From Paraburkholderia sp. BL23I1N1 (GTDB taxonomy: Bacteria > Pseudomonadota > Gammaproteobacteria > Burkholderiales > Burkholderiaceae), in the NCBI RefSeq assembly GCF_003610295.1, contig NZ_RAPV01000002.1, positions 1,240,001-1,304,000 on the forward strand: a stretch of DNA of 64,000 bases. The letters run 5' to 3'. This document shows positions 16,497 through 25,235 of this stretch, in pieces (position 1 is the stretch's first letter; the number at the start of each line of letters is the position of its first letter). The position numbers and the translations under genes are program-made. Below the pieces are notes generated by a model. That model had not been told where the DNA came from. It saw only the letters and a list, made by a program, of their open reading frames with translations, and ran no database searches.

Positions 16497-18239
16497 ATGT
16501 TTATCGATACTCGCACTGTTCAACCCAACACGGTTATTGAAACAACGGTCTGCATCATCGGCGGAGGTGTCGCCGGCATTACGCTTGCGCGGGAATTGTC
16601 GAGGGCCGGGGTCGACGCCTGCATGCTCGAAAGCGGGGGCTTCGGGCCGGATGACGAAACGCGCGATCTTTATCGCGGCGACAACGTAGGGCTTCCCTAT
16701 ACTTTCGCGGACGGCTCGCGCAGCCGCTATTTCGGCGGCAGCAGCAACTGCTGGGGTGGCTGGTGCCGTCCGCTCGATCCGTGGGACTTCGAGAAGCGCG
16801 ACTGGATCCCGCATAGCGGCTGGCCGTTCGGACTCGACGAACTGGCGCCGTACTATGCGCGTACGCATGAGCTGCTGAAGCTCGGCCCGCAGAATTTCGA
16901 CCCAGCCTACTGGGAGCGCGAGATCGGGCGCCACGACGTGCGCCGCATCCCGCTCGCAACCGGCGATATGCGCGATACCGTCGCGCAGTTCAGCCCGCCT
17001 GTGCGTTTCGGCAAGGCGTATCGCGACGAGCTCTCGCGTTCGTCGCGGGTGCGCGTGTTTCTGTATGCGAATGTCCAGAACATCGACGCCGACGCGCAAG
17101 GCACCTCCATTTCGCGGCTCCAGGTGTCGACCATCAGTGGACGCAAGATGACCGTGAGCGCGAGGATCTTCGTGCTGGCCACGGGCGGCATCGAGAACGC
17201 GCGCCTCCTGCTCGCCTCGAACGATGTGCACGCGGCGGGCCTGGGCAATGCCAACGATCTGGTGGGCCGCTACTTCATGGATCATCCGCGGATGATGTCG
17301 GGCAAAGTGCGTTTTCGCCCGGGCAACGCGCGCAACAAACTGTATGACATCAAGTATCACTATCAGAATGCCGCGGTGTCGGCGCATGGTACGAAGATAT
17401 CCTCGCAGTTCGCGCCGAAGCAGGAACTGATGGGGCGCGAGAAGCTGCTGAATTCGCGCGTGTGGCTTTATTCGCGCTGGTATGGGGAAGGCACTGCGGG
17501 GTCCGAGGCGCTGATCCACTGCAAGGAAGCGCTGATGCAGAAGGACCAGCCGGGCCGCAGCCTGAAAACCGATATCGCGACGATGATCGCGCACCCGCTG
17601 CATACCGTGGGCTACGGCTTGACGCGGCTGCTGCAATGGCCGGCACTGATCACCGACGTGACCTTGCAGGCCATCGTCGAAGCCGTGCCCGATCCCGATA
17701 GCCGCGTTACGTTGTCGGCCGATAAGCGCGACCGGTTCGGCATGCCGCGCGTGAAGGTGGAGTGGCGCCTGGGCGAACAGGTGCAGCGCACCTTCGACAG
17801 AACGTTCGCGTTGCTTGCGCAGGAGTTGCGGATGGCCAACATCGCGGACGTGGAACTCGACGCGCCGCTCGAAGGCCGGCCGTGGCCGGCGAAGCTGGAG
17901 GGCACGTGGCACCACATGGGCACCACGCGTATGCACGATTCGCCACGCGAAGGCGTGGTCGATCGCGATTGCAAGGTGCATGGGATCAGCAATCTTTATG
18001 TGGCGGGGAGTTCGGTGTTTCCAACCGTCGGCGCCAACTTTCCGACCATCACGATCACCGCGCTTGCGCTACGTCTCGCGGGTCATCTGGTGCGGCGACT
18101 CGATGTCCCGGATATCGTCGGCAATACCCGGGGCGACGCCGCTAACAGTTCCCTGTTGTCGCTTCAGACGCAGCCGTCGCAAGTCGACACCCTGCCGATC
18201 GCAGCTTCGAGCTTGACGCCGTTGATGAAGGAGCAGTAG
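16497..18239 (+). CDS. GMC-family FAD oxidoreductase in the EPS locus
   Basis: This 580-residue flavoprotein has the FAD-binding VCIIGGGVAGITLARELSRAG at residues about 17-38, FGGSSNCWGGWCRPLD near residue 82, VLATGGIENARLLLAS in the middle and the GMC C-terminal domain with HHMGTTRMHDSP and VAGSSVFPTVGANFPTITI. The His in HHMGTTRM is the family catalytic base. GMC enzymes oxidise alcohols or sugars. Its place between a polysaccharide acetyltransferase and a glycosyltransferase suggests oxidation of a sugar or lipid-linked intermediate; no signal peptide is seen, so it should act in the cytoplasm. The substrate is unknown. It ends in a perfect hairpin shared with a convergent gene. Confidence 0.85.
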   Translation: MFIDTRTVQPNTVIETTVCIIGGGVAGITLARELSRAGVDACMLESGGFGPDDETRDLYRGDNVGLPYTFADGSRSRYFGGSSNCWGGWCRPLDPWDFEKRDWIPHSGWPFGLDELAPYYARTHELLKLGPQNFDPAYWEREIGRHDVRRIPLATGDMRDTVAQFSPPVRFGKAYRDELSRSSRVRVFLYANVQNIDADAQGTSISRLQVSTISGRKMTVSARIFVLATGGIENARLLLASNDVHAAGLGNANDLVGRYFMDHPRMMSGKVRFRPGNARNKLYDIKYHYQNAAVSAHGTKISSQFAPKQELMGREKLLNSRVWLYSRWYGEGTAGSEALIHCKEALMQKDQPGRSLKTDIATMIAHPLHTVGYGLTRLLQWPALITDVTLQAIVEAVPDPDSRVTLSADKRDRFGMPRVKVEWRLGEQVQRTFDRTFALLAQELRMANIADVELDAPLEGRPWPAKLEGTWHHMGTTRMHDSPREGVVDRDCKVHGISNLYVAGSSVFPTVGANFPTITITALALRLAGHLVRRLDVPDIVGNTRGDAANSSLLSLQTQPSQVDTLPIAASSLTPLMKEQ

Positions 18240-18244
18240 AGAAC

Positions 18245-18272
18245 AACCGGTGACGGCGTACCGTCACCGGTT
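18245..18272. terminator. Perfect bidirectional hairpin terminator
   Basis: AACCGGTGACGG and CCGTCACCGGTT form a perfect 12-bp stem around the loop CGTA, followed by TT and CGATT. It sits six bases after the GMC oxidoreductase stop and overlaps the stop-codon end of the convergent glycosyltransferase (18264). It should serve both strands. Confidence 0.75.
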
Positions 18273-19478
18273 CGATTGCGTGGCTTCGCGCAGCGTAGCG
18301 AGTGTGTTGTCGCGTGTTTCGACGGTGTTGCCCCTGCTTTCCAGCAGAGCGGTCAATGCGCTGACCATGGTCTCGATCCGGAAGCGGGCTTCGAACGTGC
18401 GGGCCGCCTGAGCGCGCATGGTGGCGCGCGCGCTGTCGTCGAGTTCGAGCCAGCGCACGAGATTCTTTTCCGTGCCGTCGCCCGTGTCGGCGGCAACCAT
18501 CCCCGCGCCATCCGCTTCGATCTCGCGCCATACGTTGACCTTGTCGGAGATCAGCGCCGGCAGTCCGCAGCCGAGCGCCTCAGCTACCGCCACGCCGAAG
18601 TTCTCCTGGTGCGAGGGCAGAACGAACACGTCGCTCGCATGGAACGCGCCCCACTTGAGATCGCCCTGCAGCATGCCCGGCAGGCTGATGCGATGCGCGA
18701 TGCCCACGGCCTCGGCCTGGGCGCGCAGACTCGCCACCCAGCCGGTCTCGTCGGGACCCGCGATCACGAGATGCAGCGACTGATCGCGGCCGGCAACGCG
18801 CGCGAACGCGTCGATCAGCAGATCGCAACCTTTCTTCGCATGCACGCGGCCGAGAAACAGCACGATGCGTTTGCCATACAGACCGGGCACGGCTTGCAGG
18901 AACGCTTCGCGCAGGGAAGCGGCGTCGAGCGGCGGCACCGTCGTACCGAACGGCACGATCCGTTCTTGCGCCCGGTATAGCCAGAACGATTGACGCGCGC
19001 GCGTGCGCTCTTCTTCCGTCGTGAAGATGACGGCGCGCGCGTCGCGCAGCACGCGGTATTCGGCCCACGGCCAGTACAGCCACTTCTTCAGATGCTTGAG
19101 CGGGTAAGTCTCTTTGAACCACGGGTCGAGCATGCCGTGCACGTACACGTAGTAAGGCGCGTTGCTCCGGTGCAGCGCCTTCCATGCCGCGAAGCCGTGG
19201 TATTGCCACAAGCCGTGCACGATTACCGCGTCAAACCGGTTTGCGTTGGCGGCGAGCCACGGCGCGAGTTGCGCGCTGTAGCTGTAGCGGCTGTTGACGG
19301 GGCCGAACGCGTGGACCGGAAACGGGAACGCCGCGAGGTAAGCATCGCCCGGCGCGTCGCAGGTGGCCACTTCGATTTCGTGCCCGGCGTCCTGCATCGC
19401 CACGCCGCTGCGGCGAACGCCTTCAACCGGGCCGCCGGCGCGCGGATCGACGCTGGCAAGCAGATGGAGAATTTTCAT
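18264..19478 (-). CDS. Glycosyltransferase family 4
   Basis: This 404-residue GT-B enzyme starts MKILHLLASVDPRAGGPVEGVRRSG, the usual glycine-rich acceptor-side loop. The C-terminal domain has IVLFLGRVHAKKGCDLLIDAFA, LVIAGPDETGW and VLPSHQENFGVAVAEALGCGLPALISDKVNVW, the E-x7-E motif of family 4. YYVYVHGMLDPWFKE in the middle is a subfamily feature. Its ATG overlaps the polymerase stop by four bases (ATGA), so the two are translationally coupled. It probably adds a sugar of the EPS repeat. The donor is not predictable. Confidence 0.88.
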   Translation of the reverse strand: MKILHLLASVDPRAGGPVEGVRRSGVAMQDAGHEIEVATCDAPGDAYLAAFPFPVHAFGPVNSRYSYSAQLAPWLAANANRFDAVIVHGLWQYHGFAAWKALHRSNAPYYVYVHGMLDPWFKETYPLKHLKKWLYWPWAEYRVLRDARAVIFTTEEERTRARQSFWLYRAQERIVPFGTTVPPLDAASLREAFLQAVPGLYGKRIVLFLGRVHAKKGCDLLIDAFARVAGRDQSLHLVIAGPDETGWVASLRAQAEAVGIAHRISLPGMLQGDLKWGAFHASDVFVLPSHQENFGVAVAEALGCGLPALISDKVNVWREIEADGAGMVAADTGDGTEKNLVRWLELDDSARATMRAQAARTFEARFRIETMVSALTALLESRGNTVETRDNTLATLREATQSNR

Positions 19479-20968
19479 CGGACGAATTTTGGTCGATTGG
19501 CGCTGCGCGTCGACGCGGTGCGCGACACGAGGGCGCCGAACTGGCCGGAGCCGGGTGCGGTGCTTGCGGCGCGCGACATGCCGAGGGTCTCCGCGAGATC
19601 GGCGCGACCCATGCCGGGACGGATTCTGCCCGGCAAGTCAGGCACGGCGGCCGGGCGCAAACGCGGCGGCGTGGGCGCGCGTTTGACACGCGCCGGCAGC
19701 GCGCGCTGCAATCGCGCGTGCGTGGCGATCATCAGGCCGAGGGCAATGCCGAATATCAACCCGGAGAAACGCGGCCCGAGCGGATTGCCGCCGATCGAGG
19801 TGGCCGGCAGCGCGGCAAACAGCATGATGGCGCGGCCTAGCACCGGAAGCATGGGCGCATCGGGAACCACCGAGCGCCAGTAGCGATACGAGAAGAAGCA
19901 GATCGCGAGAGCAGCCAGGGTCGCTAATGGCATGGCGACGCCGAACAGCAGTCCGCCCGCGAACAATTGATAAATCCAGAAGTTGTGACCCGCGGCCCAT
20001 TCGTTGATCGCGTAGAAGTCTTTCTCGCTGATCTGGCCGGCGAGGTCCGGCAGGTAAGCGGGGGAATAGCGATAGTAGTGCCCGTAGCCTGCGCCGAACA
20101 ACAGCGTTTCCGGCGACGCCGTTACCTGGTCATACTGATCGCGCATCTCGGCGAGCCGGGTGATCGTGGTCGGATCCTTGCCGGTGACGGTTTCTTCCGA
20201 CGCGAATATGCGTTGCGTCCAGTGCTCGGCAACGGTCGGAAAGCTCAGTGCAGCGATGCCGGCCACACCGGCCAGCACCGCGCCGACGATCACGGTACGG
20301 GCGACCGCGCGCCACACTTGCTGGATCGATGGCGCGGACAGCGCCATGGCAACCAGAAACAGCAAGATGGTGCCGACCAGCAAACTGCGCGTAACGCTCA
20401 GCAATTCGACGATCACGCTGACGGCGAACACGGCGATGGTGAAAAAGGAAAAGCGCTTGGCAACGATGAATTCATGCAGCAGCACGCCTTGCAGCCCGAG
20501 CAACGTCACCGAAATGATGCGGTAGCGGACGTCGTCGAGATCGCCTCCCGTCGCCATGCCATAGATCAGGGTGAACACAAGACTGATCACGTTGGCGACG
20601 AACAGCGCTCTCTCGAACTGAGCAATTCTGTATTCGCTCCACGGGCGGCAAGCCACGAGATAGCCGAGCGCGAACAGCGCGAACGGCAGTAGCACGCGGA
20701 GATAATTGCCGGTGTCGTTATCCTGGACGAACTGGGCGACGACGCTGCCGAGCACACACAGCAGCACACTGAAGGTGACAATCGAGCGCAGGCGCGAGCG
20801 GTCGTGAAAGCGGGGCGCAATCAGCAGGAGGGCGAGCCCCGCGGCGACGGCCGGAACCACGAGCGCGGTCTGCGCGAAGTGGCCTACGTTGGCGTCGGTC
20901 GCCTTATAGTCGAGTGCAAGCGGTAACAGAAAAAACCATAGCCAGAGCGTCGCGTACTGGTGGCGCAT
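19475..20968 (-). CDS. Polysaccharide polymerase (Wzy / O-antigen-ligase-like membrane protein)
   Basis: This protein of about 497 residues is almost wholly hydrophobic, with roughly 11-12 membrane segments and one large periplasmic loop (about residues 240-330, including TQRIFASEETVTGKDPTTITRLAEMRDQY). The LLFGAGYGHYYR and AGHNFWIYQLFAGG segments match the conserved region of Wzy/O-antigen ligase proteins (G.G.....H........G). It would polymerise lipid-linked repeat units in the periplasm. The ATG at 20968 has GGGAGGG upstream; an earlier ATG at 21007 lacks one. The C-terminal 80 residues are a polar Arg/Pro/Ala-rich tail of unusual length. It is coupled to the glycosyltransferase downstream. 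Confidence 0.82.
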   Translation of the reverse strand: MRHQYATLWLWFFLLPLALDYKATDANVGHFAQTALVVPAVAAGLALLLIAPRFHDRSRLRSIVTFSVLLCVLGSVVAQFVQDNDTGNYLRVLLPFALFALGYLVACRPWSEYRIAQFERALFVANVISLVFTLIYGMATGGDLDDVRYRIISVTLLGLQGVLLHEFIVAKRFSFFTIAVFAVSVIVELLSVTRSLLVGTILLFLVAMALSAPSIQQVWRAVARTVIVGAVLAGVAGIAALSFPTVAEHWTQRIFASEETVTGKDPTTITRLAEMRDQYDQVTASPETLLFGAGYGHYYRYSPAYLPDLAGQISEKDFYAINEWAAGHNFWIYQLFAGGLLFGVAMPLATLAALAICFFSYRYWRSVVPDAPMLPVLGRAIMLFAALPATSIGGNPLGPRFSGLIFGIALGLMIATHARLQRALPARVKRAPTPPRLRPAAVPDLPGRIRPGMGRADLAETLGMSRAASTAPGSGQFGALVSRTASTRSANRPKFVR

Positions 20969-21248
20969 TACTGATCCCTCCCCGTGCTGTCGATGCCGTC
21001 GGTGCATAGCGGACAGTCTCGCATCGGGTCATTGTGCGGGAATAATCCCGCCCGCAAATTCCCCACACCCGGTTTAGTCGCCCATGGCCTGGGTTCTGGC
21101 GACAGTGGCAAGGGCGGCCACTGCAAGACGCGCGCACACTTGCTTATGTTGTCGGCCAATGCCTTGATGTTGGCGCGCACGCACGCGTGCGGCCACCGAA
21201 GATGCAAAAAGGGACATGCGCCCAGGAATGGTGACAGGGGAGAACAAT

Positions 21249-22397
21249 ATGAAATTATTCGGCGGGGCGAAATCCGTAACAGCCGGCCGGGCCATCGAGC
21301 TGGATTTTGTGCGCGGCATTGCCATTATCATGGTGATGGGCTTTCACTTTCATGCCGTTCATACCGGCAACTTCCTGATCCAGATCATCGAATACCCCCT
21401 GAAGAGCTTCGGGCGTGAAGGCGTCAATCTGTTCTTTACGCTGAGCGGTTTTCTGGTTGGCGGGTTGCTGCTTAGACAGTACGCCGAAACAGGTAATGTC
21501 GACGCAAAGCGCTTTATCATCCGGCGGATTTTCCGTATCTGGCCCGCGTATTACGTGCTGATCGCGTTTCATGTGCTGGCCGGGCGCCATCCGTGGAATA
21601 CGTTCCTGATCCAGAACCTGACCCACCTGCAGAACTATCTGGGCACCTCGATTACACAGACCTGGAGTCTCGCGGTCGAAGAACACTTTTATCTCGTCCT
21701 TCCGGCGCTGCTGTTGCTGTTCGCGCGCTGGCGTCTTGGCGCATGGACGATTGTCGGCGCGCTCACCGGCATCTGCGCCGTGGTATTCACCGCGCGCTGC
21801 TTCGCGGTGGCGAGCGGCAATCTGGAAGGGGCATTCGCGTACACGCAATACCGTATCGACAGTTTGCTGGTGGGCGTGATTCTGTCCGCGATCTACTGGA
21901 TGAAACCGGGTGTCTATCATCAGATCGCGAAGCGCAAGTGGCTGCTGGTCGCCAGCATCGTGGTGCTGTGCGCGTGGCTCGCGTTTGCGACGCCACACCT
22001 CGCGCTCGACGAAAGCATCGGTTATACGATTCAGGCGCTTGGTTTCGCCGCGCTGATCGTGTTCGTGCTGGAGTATTCCGGATCGCTGCGTTCGACGTGG
22101 GTGTATCGCGGCATTGCCTGGATCGGCCTTTATTCGTACGGCATCTATCTGTGGCATTCGCTTGCGCTTGCCCCAGGTGACATGCTGATTCGCAAAGCGA
22201 CCGCCATGGGTCTTGCGCCGAGCCTGATCTGGATTATGGCGATCACGGCGCAGTTCGCGTTCGCGATTGCGATCGGCTATGCGACCACGCGCGCCATTGA
22301 ATATCCGTTCCTGCTGATGCGCAACGCGCTGTTCCCGGCAAAGCGCAACAGTTCGGTGCGCGAGGAAGTGCCTGTTGCGGGTGGCCAGTTGTCCTGA
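21249..22397 (+). CDS. Acyltransferase family 3 (OafA-like) membrane protein
   Basis: This 382-residue integral membrane protein has about ten membrane segments and the acyltransferase-3 signatures: IELDFVRGIAIIMVMGFHFHAVH (R and H of the family), GVNLFFTLSGFLVGGLLLR, FIIRRIFRIWPAYYV and TWSLAVEEHFYLVLPALLLL. It likely adds acetyl or another acyl group to the polysaccharide at the membrane. GGGGAG lies about 8 bases before the ATG at 21249. It is transcribed away from the polymerase gene and towards the glycosyltransferase at 22419, with a hairpin between them. Confidence 0.9.
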   Translation: MKLFGGAKSVTAGRAIELDFVRGIAIIMVMGFHFHAVHTGNFLIQIIEYPLKSFGREGVNLFFTLSGFLVGGLLLRQYAETGNVDAKRFIIRRIFRIWPAYYVLIAFHVLAGRHPWNTFLIQNLTHLQNYLGTSITQTWSLAVEEHFYLVLPALLLLFARWRLGAWTIVGALTGICAVVFTARCFAVASGNLEGAFAYTQYRIDSLLVGVILSAIYWMKPGVYHQIAKRKWLLVASIVVLCAWLAFATPHLALDESIGYTIQALGFAALIVFVLEYSGSLRSTWVYRGIAWIGLYSYGIYLWHSLALAPGDMLIRKATAMGLAPSLIWIMAITAQFAFAIAIGYATTRAIEYPFLLMRNALFPAKRNSSVREEVPVAGGQLS

Positions 22398-22407
22398 CCT
22401 TCGGAGG

Positions 22408-22429
22408 AGATGGCCGGATCAGGCCATCT
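22408..22429. terminator. Hairpin between convergent genes
   Basis: AGATGGCC and GGCCATCT form an 8-bp perfect stem around GGATCA. The structure follows the acyltransferase stop and contains the stop codon of the convergent minus-strand glycosyltransferase, so it may end transcription in both directions. Confidence 0.6.
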
Positions 22430-23609
22430 GTTGAAGCAGGGTTCGCTTGAATTGCCCGAGCGTATGCCGGGACAGCAGATCTTCGCCTCCCGCCGGCACG
22501 GCTTGCGGCGCGTGCGGCCAGGAGGTCATGGTCTCGGTGATCGCCCGGCCGATCGAAGCAGAGCTCAGGTCGCTCAGAATCGGCCCCAGTTCGCAGCGCC
22601 GGCTGAACCAGCCGATCAAGCCGTCTTCCGTTGCAATCACGGGCTTGCCGAAGCGGTAAGCCTGCACCAGCACACCGCTCATTCCATAGTGCCCCTTGTA
22701 GCCTAGCCAGACCGCGTCGCACGCGGAGAACAGATCGCGCTCGACGTCGTTCGCAATGAACGAGTCGAGGATCAGCGGCGCGGGCGTGAGGCTGCGCACA
22801 TGATTGCGCATGAAATGGCGCGTGCCCGCGTCCTGCTCACCCGCGACGATCAGCGTAGGGGCATGCTCCAGGCGGGTCAGCGCGTGGACGAGTTCGTAGA
22901 TGCCTTTGCGTTCGGTGATCGAGCCGTACACCAGCAGATAACGCTGCGTGGGGTCGAGCCCGAGCCGTTCGCGGGCCAGTACCGGGTTTTCCGCTTGCTC
23001 GTCGGGAAACGGGTCGGCGACGTAGGCGATGGCCGCACTGCTCTTCGAGGCGTTGCGCGCCGACCACTCAGGCAGCGTCGGGTCGATCGTCAGCAGCGTG
23101 CGCAAGCCGGGGCACTGGATCGCACGCTTGAACAGCAGCGCCTTGATCGCATTCACGATCGGCCGATCGGGCGACTTGATGCCGACCTTGTGATGATGGA
23201 AGGTCGATCGCATCGTGATGCCGATCCACGGGGTTCTGCGAAACGGCGTGCCGAGAAACGGCAATCCATAGAAGAAGTAATCGACATAGGGCACGACCAC
23301 CAGCCTGATCGGTTGCGCATGGCTGACGATTCTATGCACGCGCTTGAAATAGCGATGAAAGCGCGAGTACTGGTTCGACTGGCGCAGCAGCCCGCGTGGC
23401 CGCTCCTCGGGGTCGACGAACGCGATCTGCAGATCCGCGCGGTTCGCGGCGACGATCTGCCTCGCGAGCCTATGGTCTTCGTTGGCGGATTCGGTTGCGA
23501 GGATGCAGGGATAGCCCGCTTCCGTGCAGGCCTGCATGGTCCACTCGACATAGCGCCAGCGATGGCCTGTGAGGTTGGGCTCCACAATCAGGACGTAGTC
23601 TTGTTCCAT
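22419..23609 (-). CDS. Glycosyltransferase (GT4-like)
   Basis: This 396-residue protein has a GT-B layout. The N-terminus YVLIVEPNLTGHRWRYVEW is followed by an acceptor domain with Arg-rich VHRIVSHAQPIRLVVVPYVDYFFYG. The C-terminal domain has RYLLVYGSITERKGIYELVHALTRL, TLIVAGEQDAGT and VWLGYKGHYGMSGVLVQAYRFGKPVIATEDGLIGW, which is the donor-binding region with a less typical E-x7-E motif. It probably acts in the EPS pathway. Just upstream of its ATG lies a 10-bp tandem repeat instead of a clear ribosome site, so expression may depend on that element. Confidence 0.78.
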   Translation of the reverse strand: MEQDYVLIVEPNLTGHRWRYVEWTMQACTEAGYPCILATESANEDHRLARQIVAANRADLQIAFVDPEERPRGLLRQSNQYSRFHRYFKRVHRIVSHAQPIRLVVVPYVDYFFYGLPFLGTPFRRTPWIGITMRSTFHHHKVGIKSPDRPIVNAIKALLFKRAIQCPGLRTLLTIDPTLPEWSARNASKSSAAIAYVADPFPDEQAENPVLARERLGLDPTQRYLLVYGSITERKGIYELVHALTRLEHAPTLIVAGEQDAGTRHFMRNHVRSLTPAPLILDSFIANDVERDLFSACDAVWLGYKGHYGMSGVLVQAYRFGKPVIATEDGLIGWFSRRCELGPILSDLSSASIGRAITETMTSWPHAPQAVPAGGEDLLSRHTLGQFKRTLLQQMA

Positions 23610-23612
23610 CGA

Positions 23613-23652
23613 TTCAGTGGTCTTCAGTGGTCTTCAGTGATCTTTAGTGATC
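23613..23652. repeat. 10-bp tandem repeat, four units, at the 5' end of a glycosyltransferase gene
   Basis: Reading the plus strand, TTCAGTGGTC occurs twice, then TTCAGTGATC and TTTAGTGATC. The array ends three bases before the ATG (23609) of the minus-strand glycosyltransferase, so it occupies the leader where a ribosome site should be. Confidence 0.85.
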
Positions 23653-23936
23653 GGAAATACGTTATGGACAAGCACAGTCACGCTGGCTATCCACGCGTAT
23701 TAACTGATCAACGTTAGCACCGGCGTAGTGAATGGACCGCTCTATTTGACCCGTTCTGTGGGTAAACGTACCAGCTTGCAATGGGTTCGGCTGAACTGGC
23801 CTAGCAGATGGCGGTTGTTGCCGATCCTCTCGCGGTAAGGTCGTGCATAGCATTCGATGAATAAGCTCGCCAGCTTGCTGGTGCGACCTAACTATTTATG
23901 CGCCGGCGGCCTATCGCAGCGATGCATTGAATCGCT
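23653..23936. other. Intergenic region between divergent EPS genes
   Basis: No gene is visible in this stretch between the minus-strand glycosyltransferase and the flippase. It is likely to hold both promoters. GC content is lower than in the adjoining genes. Confidence 0.4.
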
Positions 23937-25235
23937 GTGCGTGGCCGAGTCAACGGCGTTCCGATTCGACGGAGATACAGCTTGCGGGCGATCAGGCTTC
24001 CGGCGCTCTCGATAGCGGCCAGCTTCGGCGCGAGCGCGGCGACGTGGGTGCTGTTGCAGCAGTTCGCCGTGCGTGGACTCGTAGCAGTCAAGTTTCTTGC
24101 GATTGGCCGGATGCTCGGACCGGCGGCGATCGGCAGCGTGAGCGTGGCCTTGCTCGCGGTGGCGATTGCCGAGGCGCTATCCGATACGGGTCTCGCGCAA
24201 GCGGTCATTCAAGGCGAACATCCGCCGACGCGTTCGCAGCTCGGCGCGGTGTGGACCACGCTCACAGCGCGCGGCGTGCTCATCTCACTGCTGCTGGTCG
24301 GGCTCGCGCCGTTGCTGAGCAACCAGTTCCATCTGAATGGCTCGCTGGTGCTGATTCAGCTTGCCGCGCTGCTGCCGCTGTTGCGCGGGCTGGCCTCGCC
24401 CACTTACTACCTCGTGCAGCGCGAGCGGCGCTTCCAGCATATTGCCGGCGTCGAGATTGCGGCGGCATTTATCGATTGTTCGGTCGGGCTCACGCTCGCG
24501 TATTTCGGCGCCGGTGCGGCCTCGGTGCTGATCGGCCTCGTGGCCGGCGAAAGCCTGAAAAGCATCCTGACCTGGTCGACCATGAACCCGCGCCCGCCGA
24601 TCCGCGCCGTCTGGTCGGGCATCGGTCAGTACGTGGGCTTCAGCCGCTGGATCTGGGCGAGCAGTGTAGTCAATCTGCTGCTCAACCAGTTCGACAAGGT
24701 CGTGGTCGGCAAACTGCTCGGCCCGGCACAACTCGGCGGCTATCAGATGTCCTCACGGCTCGCGCAGATGCTGCTCGCCGACGCCGCGATCGCCATGTCG
24801 CAATACCTGTTCCCCACCTTTGCCGCGCATCATCGACGGAATCCGCAGTCGGCGTCGCGGCTCATCAAGATTTACCTGCTCGCGATCGCGATCGGGCTGG
24901 CAGTCTTTGTCGAGGTATTGAGACTGATCGCCGAGCCGCTCTTCTCGCTGATTCTCGGCTCGGCCTGGTTGCCTGCGGTGCCGCTGTTCAGAATTCTGGT
25001 GATCAATATGGCGATCGGCGCGTTGATCGCCGTGCTGGTCGCTTATCTGCGCGCGGTGGGCGATGCGAGGGCGACCGTGCATGCGTCGCTGATTCAGGTG
25101 GTCGTGCTACTGGTCAGCGTGCCGCCGGCGGTTCATTGGTGGGGTGTGACGGGCATTGCCTGGTCCATGACCGTGGGCCTTGGCTGTGCCGCGGCGTGGA
25201 TGCTGTTCAGGACGTTGACTGCAAGGACTCCATGA
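23937..25235 (+). CDS. Polysaccharide flippase (Wzx, PST/oligosaccharide transporter family)
   Basis: This 432-residue membrane protein with about 12-14 hydrophobic helices fits the Wzx/PST flippases that move lipid-linked repeat units across the inner membrane. Typical features are LAIGRMLGPAAIGSVSVALLAVA near residue 55, YYLVQRERRFQHIA, YVGFSRWIWASSVVNLLLNQFDKVVVGKLLGPAQLGGYQM and AMSQYLFPTFA. The start is uncertain: GTG 23937 opens the frame, while an in-frame TTG at about 23982 has CGGAG upstream. The stop overlaps the next gene's ATG (ATGA), so both are made together. Another frame is open across the whole region and is not a gene in this part. Confidence 0.85.
   Translation: MRGRVNGVPIRRRYSLRAIRLPALSIAASFGASAATWVLLQQFAVRGLVAVKFLAIGRMLGPAAIGSVSVALLAVAIAEALSDTGLAQAVIQGEHPPTRSQLGAVWTTLTARGVLISLLLVGLAPLLSNQFHLNGSLVLIQLAALLPLLRGLASPTYYLVQRERRFQHIAGVEIAAAFIDCSVGLTLAYFGAGAASVLIGLVAGESLKSILTWSTMNPRPPIRAVWSGIGQYVGFSRWIWASSVVNLLLNQFDKVVVGKLLGPAQLGGYQMSSRLAQMLLADAAIAMSQYLFPTFAAHHRRNPQSASRLIKIYLLAIAIGLAVFVEVLRLIAEPLFSLILGSAWLPAVPLFRILVINMAIGALIAVLVAYLRAVGDARATVHASLIQVVVLLVSVPPAVHWWGVTGIAWSMTVGLGCAAAWMLFRTLTARTP

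Noticed and set aside
15858..17981. A 707-codon antisense open frame opposite the WcaF-like and GMC genes
   Set aside because: Its composition is the His/Arg-rich pattern of a high-GC shadow frame, and the plus-strand genes have clear family motifs.
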